NCBI GenBank assembly: GCA_027484425.1
Contig: JAIXSZ010000014.1
Location: 1 to 64,000 of the forward strand
DNA length: 64,000 nucleotides
Direction: 5' to 3'
DNA from: Sphingobacteriales bacterium
GTDB taxonomy: Bacteria > Bacteroidota > Bacteroidia > Chitinophagales > Chitinophagaceae
Part shown: positions 16,367-24,800 of the stretch, one piece after another
Layout: each line of letters begins with the position of its first letter
Position numbering within the stretch: the first letter of the stretch is position 1
Made by a program: the position numbers and the translations under genes
Notes under the pieces: generated by a model
What the model was told of the DNA's origin: nothing
Seen by the model: only the letters and a program-made list of their open reading frames with translations
Database searches by the model: none

Positions 16367-17181
16367 AAGAAAAATTTGATCAGGACAGGGTGGATAGTCT
16401 GAAAAGATACCTGCTAAGAGAAGCATCAAAGAACAGAAAGAAGGACTTCGAAATTGTAGTGGATGGCTTTAAGGTAGTGTCCCGAACCAATAATGTTGAT
16501 GAGTTTGATGAGTATGAACAGGAAATAAGGAATGATACCAGCAGCCTTAGTATCCTCATTTACGATGGTCCGACAACTAACCGAAACACAAAGCATTCTT
16601 TCTACTTCAATGACGAAAAAACTACAAACCGCAAAGCGGTGAACGGATTGGGCAGCCTTGGGGAAATTGATCAACTGGTGCAGATGAGGATCGATGAAAA
16701 TAACAGGGATCATATGGTTGCGAAGCTGAAGGAAGATCTGGAGCGGACACAAGACGAACTGGATCAGGCATTGGAGTACAATGAAACGCTGGAACAGACG
16801 ATCAACACCTTAAAAAGCAAGAAGCTGTCCGACAACAACAACCTCGGAGACTTACTCAATGCGTTCATTGGCTCTATAATCAAATCCAATGCCAGCAAAC
16901 TGCCAAGGGGTGAAATGCTTGCTGGGCTATTTGCTGGTGCGGAAACAGAAAAACAATCAATAGAACTCCCACAGGAAGGGGAACCGTCTAAGGTGACCTT
17001 CAAAAAACAAAAACCAGCGGACGAACCAGATGAGATGACCCAAAACCGGATGGCGTTGATAGCGGATCTACAGAAAAAACTCAATGAATTGCAAATGGTG
17101 GGCTTGTTCTCCATTATTGAACACCTGACCACCAAACCGGAACAAATACAAACAGTAATCGAAATTCTTAACGACAAATAA
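16354..17181 (+). CDS. Coiled-coil protein with NGLGSLG motif
   Basis: 275 residues. An N-terminal domain (1-95, mixed alpha/beta, FEIVVDGFKVVSRTNNVDEF), then KAVNGLGSLGEIDQL near residue 95, a long coiled coil (LKEDLERTQDELDQALEYN, about 115-155) and a C-terminal helical part. The recurring operon motif separates the N-terminal domain from the coiled coil, as it does between domains in the ATPase at 26570-28036. A scaffold or assembly factor is plausible; the family is not recognised. Confidence 0.62.
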   Translation: MPQIEEKFDQDRVDSLKRYLLREASKNRKKDFEIVVDGFKVVSRTNNVDEFDEYEQEIRNDTSSLSILIYDGPTTNRNTKHSFYFNDEKTTNRKAVNGLGSLGEIDQLVQMRIDENNRDHMVAKLKEDLERTQDELDQALEYNETLEQTINTLKSKKLSDNNNLGDLLNAFIGSIIKSNASKLPRGEMLAGLFAGAETEKQSIELPQEGEPSKVTFKKQKPADEPDEMTQNRMALIADLQKKLNELQMVGLFSIIEHLTTKPEQIQTVIEILNDK

Positions 17182-17187
17182 AAAACA

Positions 17188-17370
17188 ATGACACATCAAT
17201 ACGATTTCACTATCGAAGCACCTACGGAAAAAGAAGCCGAACAAAAGATCAATGCACTGGCAATGCTTGCAAGCAAGTTAAAAACCAACGAACTGGTAAA
17301 ACTAGCATTGGTGGTAGAGAAAGACCCGGTAACCACCCGGCTGGCAAAAAAATTCCTCAAACTCAATTAG
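17188..17370 (+). CDS. Small helical protein, unknown function
   Basis: 60 residues (opening MTHQYDFTIEAPTEKEAEQK), mostly one or two amphipathic helices with a basic end (RLAKKFLKLN). It lies six bases after the coiled-coil gene and is co-directional with the operon. Small size limits certainty. Confidence 0.5.
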   Translation: MTHQYDFTIEAPTEKEAEQKINALAMLASKLKTNELVKLALVVEKDPVTTRLAKKFLKLN

Positions 17371-17421
17371 GAACAAGTATTAGGCTAAGAAAGTTTACAA
17401 ACCCAAAAAGTATATCTAACC

Positions 17422-18114
17422 GTGTACACTAACAATGAACAAGCAAGTAGCGAAGGGGAACTTACCGTCCGTGAAAAAATACAATACTCCTTGCTGGGTG
17501 TCCTTGTGTTGGGAGGGGCGGTAATGCTTGGGCGGACAATTGTAAAAAAAGCCACCTCCAACAATGAGCAGCGCAAAACCTATACAGAGGGCAATACCGC
17601 AACGTATGCCAAGCAGATAAAAATGGCTTTTGACAATGACGGCTGGTGGGGAACGGACAAAGATGTTTTACGGCAGGTGGTACGGGTAATACCAAGTAAG
17701 GGTGAATTCAGAAAGGTTATGACCTCTTACCAAAAGCTATACGGCAGAAACCTGCTGGCGGATATGCAGGGTGAATTAAAAACAACAGAATACAATGAAA
17801 TACTGGCAATCATTTCAACAAAGCCGGAGCATGGCGAAGAGACTGTCAACGAGGTAACGGCTGAAAAATTGCAAAGCTGGGCAAAACGGGTAAGGGCGGC
17901 ATTTGAGATCAGCTATGGCCCGTTTCCGGGAACAGATGAGCCAGCAATCAGGGCGGTGTTCCTTGAAATACCGACACAGGAAGCATACCGGAAAATGGCA
18001 GCCGTGTATCAATCCATGTATGGTAACAGTTTTACGGACGACCTCAAAAGCGAACTTGAATTATGGGAATACGCACCGATGATGCAGCTTATTTCCGGCA
18101 AACCAAAATATTAA
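17422..18114 (+). CDS. Membrane-anchored protein with two annexin-like repeats
   Basis: 230 residues from a GTG start. One membrane helix (YSLLGVLVLGGAVMLGRTIV, about 22-42) is followed by two copies of an annexin-like repeat: WWGTDKDVLRQVVRVIP ... YGRNLLADMQGEL (about 63-135) and FPGTDEPAIRAVFLEIP ... YGNSFTDDLKSELELWEY (about 155-228). In both, the acidic residue that in eukaryotic annexins completes the type II calcium site (GxGT then about 38 residues then Asp/Glu) is a Glu at the corresponding place, one residue later than in annexin A5. Annexins bind acidic membranes with calcium; a membrane-docking role in this element is inferred. Confidence 0.78.
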   Translation: MYTNNEQASSEGELTVREKIQYSLLGVLVLGGAVMLGRTIVKKATSNNEQRKTYTEGNTATYAKQIKMAFDNDGWWGTDKDVLRQVVRVIPSKGEFRKVMTSYQKLYGRNLLADMQGELKTTEYNEILAIISTKPEHGEETVNEVTAEKLQSWAKRVRAAFEISYGPFPGTDEPAIRAVFLEIPTQEAYRKMAAVYQSMYGNSFTDDLKSELELWEYAPMMQLISGKPKY

Positions 18115-18116
18115 AC

Positions 18117-19130
18117 ATGGCAACGAAAACGAAAAAGGCGGCAACAAAAAGGAGCAGCAAAGCAGCATCTCCCAAACAGCCTAAGACAAGAAGGGCAAAA
18201 CAAACCATGGTAAAAGGGGCAACTGCTAAACCTGCCGCAAAGGACAAGACAGGGCAGATCATCATGACCACCCTTGCTGTAGGCGTAGCTGGTGTCGCAG
18301 GTTACTTCGGTTGGCAGTACATGAAGAAACGCATGGCTACCCGCAACGATGCGGATATAAGTATCACCGATACTGATTTCGTTACTCCGGTTATCAAACC
18401 CGTTAAACCCATAAAGGAAACACCTACCCCTTCATCCGGAAGCTATACCAAAAGCCGCAATGACGATTTTCCATTGAAGAAAGGAAGCAAGGGTGACCGG
18501 GTCAGGACTTTGCAACAGGCATTGATTGACAAGTATGGCAGCAGTGCCTTACCCAAGTACGGAGCTGATAGTGATTTCGGAACAGAAACCGCCAATGCAC
18601 TGAAGAAGTACGGAATACCAATGCCAGTTACAGAAAGTGCGTTCAACCTGCTCACACAGGCGGGTGGTAATGTCGGAGATGCTGCCGGAATAGCGAAAAA
18701 ATTACATGCTGCCTCATCAGCTAAAAATTTTGATAGTGTGCTGAGTTTGCTCAAAAACATCAGGAACAAACAGGACTACCAGCAAGTTGGCAACAGTTTC
18801 CTGCAATTACGGTTGCGGGGAGTAAGGCAGACCCTTGTCAACGGACTACTCAGCAGCTTTGATAATGCAGAACAGAAACAAAAGATAGGTATGGAGTTCG
18901 TTCGTATGGGTTTGCAATACAATGGCAGCAAGTGGAGCCTGGCTGGTTTTGATGGGCAGCCGGTAGTAACAACAGAACCCGCCACCGTTTGGATCTCTTC
19001 CGCCCAAAGCCTGCAAGTGCCTGCGATGATGGTGTTGGGCAACGAAGTAACACGGAGGCTTGACTACACCCTTTTTGAAAACAACAACAAGTATTTTTTA
19101 GTCAAAACACAATCAATCAAATATCTATAA
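18117..19130 (+). CDS. Membrane-anchored peptidoglycan-binding protein
   Basis: 337 residues from ATG 18117; an upstream in-frame ATG at 18063 lies in the previous gene. A basic Lys/Ala-rich N-terminus (MATKTKKAATKRSSKA), one membrane helix (IIMTTLAVGVAGVAGYFGW), a linker, then a PG_binding_1 domain (LKKGSKGDRVRTLQQALIDK, DSDFGTETANALKKYGI). A helical segment follows (FDSVLSLLKNIRNKQDY ... GVRQTLVNGLLSSFDN) that resembles a degenerate annexin-type repeat, and a beta-rich end. It would bridge membrane and murein, in line with the anchored lytic enzyme encoded nearby. Confidence 0.75.
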   Translation: MATKTKKAATKRSSKAASPKQPKTRRAKQTMVKGATAKPAAKDKTGQIIMTTLAVGVAGVAGYFGWQYMKKRMATRNDADISITDTDFVTPVIKPVKPIKETPTPSSGSYTKSRNDDFPLKKGSKGDRVRTLQQALIDKYGSSALPKYGADSDFGTETANALKKYGIPMPVTESAFNLLTQAGGNVGDAAGIAKKLHAASSAKNFDSVLSLLKNIRNKQDYQQVGNSFLQLRLRGVRQTLVNGLLSSFDNAEQKQKIGMEFVRMGLQYNGSKWSLAGFDGQPVVTTEPATVWISSAQSLQVPAMMVLGNEVTRRLDYTLFENNNKYFLVKTQSIKYL

Positions 19131-19131
19131 C

Positions 19132-19539
19132 ATGAAAAACAGACACAAAAAAAGAACAGGCAATGGACATGTCCGGCACATCGTAGTACACAACACGGGA
19201 ACAAGACCGGATATGCGGGTTAGAGAACTCGACAAGCTACCCTATCACTTCATCATTACAAGAGGAGGCAAACTGCTTAACCTCAAACCAGTAAGGAAGG
19301 AAGATAAAACAGTAGAAGTGGCATGGCTGGGAGGGCTGGACAGGTATGGCAGGCACACCGACAACCGGACGGAAGAGCAAAGCGATATCCTGTTTGATAC
19401 GCTTGTATTGTTGACAGATCGTTTTCCCGAAGCACAGATAACACCTGCCGATAACCTGTACCTATATGGTTATGCCAATCCCGGCTTTGACCTGATAGGA
19501 TGGCTAAACGACTACATCCCCGCCTTTCTCGCAGCATAG
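19132..19539 (+). CDS. Amidase_2/PGRP-like protein lacking the third zinc ligand
   Basis: 135 residues of the N-acetylmuramoyl-L-alanine amidase type 2 fold: HIVVHNTGTRPD with the first histidine, LPYHFIITRGGKL with the second, WLGGLDRYGRHTDNRTEEQ, a stretch common to Bacteroidota amidases. The expected GHRD...PGFD segment reads YGYANPGFD, so the third zinc ligand is Tyr instead of His. It is therefore probably a murein-binding or structural derivative rather than an efficient amidase. No signal peptide. Confidence 0.75.
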   Translation: MKNRHKKRTGNGHVRHIVVHNTGTRPDMRVRELDKLPYHFIITRGGKLLNLKPVRKEDKTVEVAWLGGLDRYGRHTDNRTEEQSDILFDTLVLLTDRFPEAQITPADNLYLYGYANPGFDLIGWLNDYIPAFLAA

Positions 19540-19579
19540 CATGCGGACATTCCATTCTTAACAGGTTAACAACCAAACA

Positions 19580-20167
19580 ATGACAGAAAAAATGATTGCC
19601 GCTCTGGTGAGCCGGGGCTACAGGGTACTTATGCGCCCATTTGAACTCAATATCGTTGGCATACGAAGCAGCGACAGAACGCCCAACGTCTTTAATGACA
19701 GCATCAATGCGGTGTACAAGGACGACAAAGGGCAATGGAAAGCACTCCGCTATCCTGCCACAACAGATCCCGGATTATACTGGCTGAAAAATCCCATGAA
19801 TGTATCGGGTACGGCTATTCTTAAAGCTGGACAATACGTTAACTCCCACATTATCGGACTGCACCGCAACAAGTACACGGCACTAGTACAGCGGGGCACA
19901 GTTACGGTAATCAGGGATGCGACACGGGATGATCGACACGACTTTAATGGCAAGGAGGAAAAAGGGTTGTTTGGTATCAATATCCACAGGGCGAAGCCAG
20001 AAGGGGTAACCAATGTTGTAGAGCAACACTCTGCCGGATGCCAGGTATTTGCTAATGCAGCAGATTTCAACGCATTCATGGCATTGTGTGAAAAACACAG
20101 CAAGCTATACGGCAACTGCTTCAGTTACACCCTACTCAATGAATCCGAATTACAACAGGCGGCATAA
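19580..20167 (+). CDS. L,D-transpeptidase-like or related murein-active protein
   Basis: 195 residues with GINIHRAKPEGV and EQHSAGCQVFAN, a His ... Ser-x-Gly-Cys pattern like the SHGC(I/V) active site of the YkuD fold, preceded by LYWLKNPMNVSGTAILKAGQ. Such proteins are found among phage cell-wall genes. The assignment is by motif; the enzyme could be a carboxypeptidase, endopeptidase or inactive binder. It sits between the amidase-like gene and holin-like genes. Confidence 0.6.
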   Translation: MTEKMIAALVSRGYRVLMRPFELNIVGIRSSDRTPNVFNDSINAVYKDDKGQWKALRYPATTDPGLYWLKNPMNVSGTAILKAGQYVNSHIIGLHRNKYTALVQRGTVTVIRDATRDDRHDFNGKEEKGLFGINIHRAKPEGVTNVVEQHSAGCQVFANAADFNAFMALCEKHSKLYGNCFSYTLLNESELQQAA

Positions 20168-20195
20168 CTGTACAATTATCTAAAACACATCAGCT

Positions 20196-20429
20196 ATGAA
20201 AAAATTCATTCAGGAGTTATTCAAGGACAAATCGGGCAATTACAGCATGAGAGAAATTGCTATTGCGCTATTACTACTTGCCCTACTCACAAGCTGGATC
20301 GCCATGCAGTTCTTTGGGAAAGACATACCGGAGTTCATGTTCTTCTCTTTCTCCAGCCTGATCGCTGCAGGGTGTTTCGGCTATTCTCTTGAAAAAAGGG
20401 GCAGCCCTCCAAATAACGACTTGCCATAA
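20196..20429 (+). CDS. Holin-like membrane protein
   Basis: 77 residues, basic N-terminus (MKKFIQELFKDKSGNYSM), two membrane helices (IAIALLLLALLTSWIAMQFF and FMFFSFSSLIAAGCFGYSL) and a polar tail. Size and topology match class II holins. It lies in front of a spanin-like gene. Confidence 0.6.
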   Translation: MKKFIQELFKDKSGNYSMREIAIALLLLALLTSWIAMQFFGKDIPEFMFFSFSSLIAAGCFGYSLEKRGSPPNNDLP

Positions 20430-20475
20430 AACAGCATTACAAACAACTATTATTTCAACTACAAAAACAACGAAC

Positions 20476-21123
20476 ATGAAAAACAGAAAATTGACCATTC
20501 TATTGTCCCTGCTCTGCTTGATAGCAGCACTATATGGGTTATTCCACGTTACCAACCCACGCCCGGCTCAGAAAGGGCGGGATAAGCCCGATTATCCGAT
20601 CAGTAAAAATGCTACCGCCAATTTGGACAAGATGTACAGGGCGCAACTTGATTCGATTGCCGCAATAGCCAGTTCATTACAGGTAAAGGAAAGTGGCATA
20701 AAGGCGCAACTCTACAAGGTGAAGGAAAGTAACCGGAGTTTGCAACAGCAGGTTAACGGTCTTGTAGCACGGTCAAGAGCAACAACAGATACGCCTGCCA
20801 AACTGGTTATGTGTGACAGCTTGCATGAAGCGGTCGGCGAATGGGTGACTGAATCCGCTCACAAGGATAGCCTTTATGAAAGTGAAGTAAGTGTGTTAAA
20901 TGAGATCATCAGCAACAAGGACAGCACACTCTATGTACGACAACAGATGTATGCTACAATACGGCAATCATTTGACAACTGTTTCGCAAATAATGAGTTG
21001 CTACTCGAAGAAAACAAACTATTTGCCCGGCAATCAAAGCGGTTGCACATTAAAAACAAAATCCTTTCCGCTGGGGTCATGCTGGTATCTGGCATAGCGG
21101 TTTACAGCTTTATCAAACATTGA
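20476..21123 (+). CDS. Spanin-like protein with two membrane helices and coiled coil
   Basis: 216 residues from ATG 20476 (the longer frame from 20389 overlaps the holin-like gene and is less likely). An N-terminal membrane helix (LTILLSLLCLIAALYGLFHV), a long helical coiled-coil region with Gln/Ser/Lys (residues about 45-190) and a C-terminal helix (ILSAGVMLVSGIAVYSFI). The topology recalls a Rz-type inner spanin or an internal membrane structural protein. No lipoprotein partner was found. Confidence 0.55.
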   Translation: MKNRKLTILLSLLCLIAALYGLFHVTNPRPAQKGRDKPDYPISKNATANLDKMYRAQLDSIAAIASSLQVKESGIKAQLYKVKESNRSLQQQVNGLVARSRATTDTPAKLVMCDSLHEAVGEWVTESAHKDSLYESEVSVLNEIISNKDSTLYVRQQMYATIRQSFDNCFANNELLLEENKLFARQSKRLHIKNKILSAGVMLVSGIAVYSFIKH

Positions 21124-21130
21124 ATCATAC

Positions 21131-21328
21131 ATGAAAGAGAAAACAATCATTTCTACAGCCACAGTCGTTACTTCCTTGCTTGCCTATTGGTATGCGAAGG
21201 CAGCCGGAAAAGATGCCGCTCCCCTTGTTATGCTGGGTGGATTTTTGGGAACGCTGATTGGAGACGGGCTGGCAGAACAGGTCAAACTGAATGAAAAAAA
21301 CAAAGAAAATGAGGACAAGGATATATGA
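21131..21328 (+). CDS. Second small two-helix membrane protein (holin-like)
   Basis: 65 residues (TVVTSLLAYWYAKAAG, then LVMLGGFLGTLIGDGLAEQV, charged tail KLNEKNKENEDKDI). Small hydrophobic membrane protein typical of holins or virion membrane proteins. Its 3' end overlaps the next gene by up to 38 bases. Confidence 0.55.
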   Translation: MKEKTIISTATVVTSLLAYWYAKAAGKDAAPLVMLGGFLGTLIGDGLAEQVKLNEKNKENEDKDI

Positions 21329-21833
21329 TACCGCAGCAGGTATTCGTGTTGAAACCGGAGATACAGTACGCCTCATCAACAAGTCTCACATAAAGGACAT
21401 CGCAATTGTCAACGGGCGTATCTGTATCAATACCGGAGAGGGAGTATTGCAACAGCTATATATCAACTACCCTGACGTGGACGATCCAGGTACGCATGAT
21501 ATGGATGAGTTGGTCATTGCATTGCAGGCAATGATGCACAGCAGGGAAACCAACCTATCCTCACAACTAGACACGGTAATAGCGGCATTAGCAGCGATTG
21601 AATTATCACTACATGGAACTACTGATCATTTTAAGGAACCTCAGCTTATTGATGACCCCTTTCCGGGCCTTAGCTACAAAGGTTATTCTTCCACACTTAA
21701 CGCAGACGGCTCGCAACCTGTTTGGGCGATTTTGGAAATAAAGCAGAGCGGAACACTTACTTCTTTCAGGTGGGCGGATGCCAGTAAAGACTTTAATAAG
21801 GTATGGAACGACAGGTCTTTTTACATGTATTAA
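21291..21833 (+). CDS. Possible host-binding virion protein
   Basis: 180 residues (two nearby ATGs, 21291 and 21309). The C-terminus, YKGYSSTLNADGSQPVWAIL ... FRWADASKDFNKVWNDRS, follows a pattern known from phage virion proteins near adhesins (YxGxA ... WxI ... WADGxxxFDNVWDNR). No membrane segment. A role in attachment is an inference from that pattern. Followed after nine bases by the helicase-methylase gene. Confidence 0.6.
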   Translation: MKKTKKMRTRIYDTAAGIRVETGDTVRLINKSHIKDIAIVNGRICINTGEGVLQQLYINYPDVDDPGTHDMDELVIALQAMMHSRETNLSSQLDTVIAALAAIELSLHGTTDHFKEPQLIDDPFPGLSYKGYSSTLNADGSQPVWAILEIKQSGTLTSFRWADASKDFNKVWNDRSFYMY

Positions 21834-21842
21834 CCAACAACA

Positions 21843-24800
21843 ATGAGCTACAATTTGTCATCAAAGGGCACAATTACTTTACCGGATGAACGGCTGATGC
21901 AGTTCGTCCATAAGGTGGAACAGGATTTAACCACCGGAAAGTCTTACAATAAAACGTCTATTGAAAAGCTGGCAACCACTTATGGCATTACAGACAAAAC
22001 AGAAGTAAAGGAGTTGACGGAATTGGCGATTGTCCGTAAGGCAAGGGCGATAGCAGCAGGTGCAGGGACAGTAAAGCAGCATTTTGATAGTATAGTAGCC
22101 TTATACTATAAACAGGTCAACCTATCGCACCGGACAAGCCAATCCATTTTGTTGCAGCAGTATTCTACACCTGCTCCGATAGGTTATATAGCTGGTATCT
22201 TTTGCGGTTTAGACAAGCTATCTATTCATGGCGGATATGGTTTTGAACCATCAGCAGGCAATGGTTTACTCACAATAGCAGGAAAACCGGAACGGATCTA
22301 TGTCAATGAGGTGGATACGATCCGTAACCGGAATTTACGCACACAGGGGTTTGCCAATGTTTGGGACAGAGATGCTTCAAAGCCGTTCTTTGACGTGCAA
22401 AACAATTTTGTAGCGGTTATCACCAACCCGCCTTTTGGCAAATTGGATAAGCCTGTACTATTCGATACCTTCAAAATTGACACCCTTGACCATCTGATGG
22501 CATTGCGTGCTTTGGAAACAATGACCTATGACGGCAAGGCGGCTATCATTATTGGTGGACATACAAGCTGGGATCACAGAGGCAGGATACAGGCAGGTCG
22601 AAACCGAATATTTTTTAATTATCTGTACAGCCGTTACCATGTCGCAGATGTATTGCTTATAGATGGCAAAAAACTATACTCCCGGCAAGGCACATCGTTT
22701 AATGTGCGGTTGATACTGGTTGATGGCAGGAAGCAAAAACCAGCAGGTGTTGCACCTGTATATGACGCACAAAAGGATAAAGTAGTAACAACTTTTGATG
22801 AACTGTATGAACGGGTAACAGATGCAATGGACACAAAAACAGCACACAAAATGAACAGGTTAAGCGAACTGGAAAGGGAAGCACTCGGTTTACAGGCTGC
22901 ATTTGGTTTTGGCGAGTTGGGCGCACCCTATATGCCTGCTTCTGAAAGTTGCGTGGTATTGAATACCCAAGTGCCAGATAGTATGGCGTTTGAAACACAA
23001 TCGGCTATTGCACAGATAAAGGAAGAAGTAGGTGGCGACATAGATGGTTTTGTACGCCACCGGCTTAAGTTCTCTTCCCATACCGCTCTTTGCAAAGCCC
23101 TGTCAGCGGAACAGATCGATGCAGTAGCTACAGCAATCTATAATATTGAAGCAAGGGGGCAAGGCATGATTATCGGAGACCAGACCGGGATCGGCAAGGG
23201 AAGGATTGCCGCCTCCATTATCCGCTACGCTGTTTGTCAGGGGTTAAAACCTGTTTTTTTGACAGAAAAAGCGAATCTGTTCTCGGACATCTACCGTGAT
23301 CTTTCCGCTATTGGTTCGGGGCATTTAAAGCCCTTTATCGTAAATGGCAAGGAAAGCAAAACCGATATAAAGGACGAGGATGGCAATATTGTGTACCAGG
23401 CACCTGCGGCACCGGAACAGCAGTCCATTTTTGCTTCGAGGGAATTGCCTGCCAAGTATGACTTTGTGGTGGCAACCTATTCGCAATTCAACAGCCCTGA
23501 AAAGAAACCCGAAAAACCATCGTTTTTACAAGCTATTGCCGAGGACAACATTTTCATACTGGACGAGGCGCATAACAGTTCCGGTTCATCTAATACGGGC
23601 GAATTTCTGCAACGGGTAGTCGGCAACACCAAGGGAGTGATATTCCTTTCGGCAACATTTGCCAAACGACCAGACAATATGCCGATATATGCCATGAAGA
23701 CAGCTATTTCGGATTGCAACATGAGTAAAGACGAATTGGTGGATGCCATTACAAGGGGCGGTGTTGCCTTACAGGAAGTGCTAAGTTCCCAACTGGTAGC
23801 CGAAGGGCAGATGTTAAGACGGGAACGCAGTTTTGAAGGGATTGAAGTCAACTATATCAGCCTTGATGATAAAGCGGAAGAACACAAGGCAATTGCCGAC
23901 AACATAACCGAAATACTGAGGGAGATCATCAGTTTTCAGGATAGGTTCATTAATGAACAGGTAGCCGAATTGGATAAGATAGCCGTTGCAGAAGGGAAAG
24001 AGGTTGGGGTACGGGAAGGGACTTCACAGGCTGGCGTAGATAACCAGCCTTATTTCAGCAAAGTATTTCAGGTTATCAACCAGATGTTGTTCAGCATCAA
24101 AGCGGAATCGGTAGCAGAAAGGGCAGTAATGCGCCTGAAGGAAGGTAAAAAGCCAATCATTGCTTTTGCTTCCACAATGGGTAGTTTCATTGAAACCATT
24201 GAGAATGACAAGGGTTTACCCGTTAGTGATGGCGATACCATCAACGCAGACTTCTCTGAGGTATTAAAGAAGGGGTTGGATGGAATATTGCGCTATACAG
24301 AAAAAGACGTGGACGGAAACTCCATTTACAAAAAGTTTGAAGTTAGCGAATTGCCACCGGAAGCGCAGGTGGACTATAACCGCATTGCAGCAGCCATCCG
24401 TTCCGTGTCCACAGGTATTACCATATCCCCAATAGATGTAATCCTGAAGAGATTAAAAGATGCTGGCTACACCGTAGCGGAAGTAACCGGGCGCAAATAC
24501 GAATTGCAATTAAATACCAAAACAGGAAAAGGGCTGGTGTTATCCCGTAAGCGGCTGAATACTAACGATGCGTTCCGGCAATTCAATAATAATGAGGTGG
24601 ACGTACTGATGATCAATCAGTCCGGCAGCACAGGTGCATCGGCTCATGCGATACCAACAGCAAAAGTACCTGCTAATCAGGTACGCCAACGGGTAATGAT
24701 CGTGCTGCAAGCAGAGTTGGACATCAACACCGAAGTACAGAAAAGGGGCAGAATCAACCGTACCGGGCAAATACTGAAACCTATCTATGACTATGTAACT

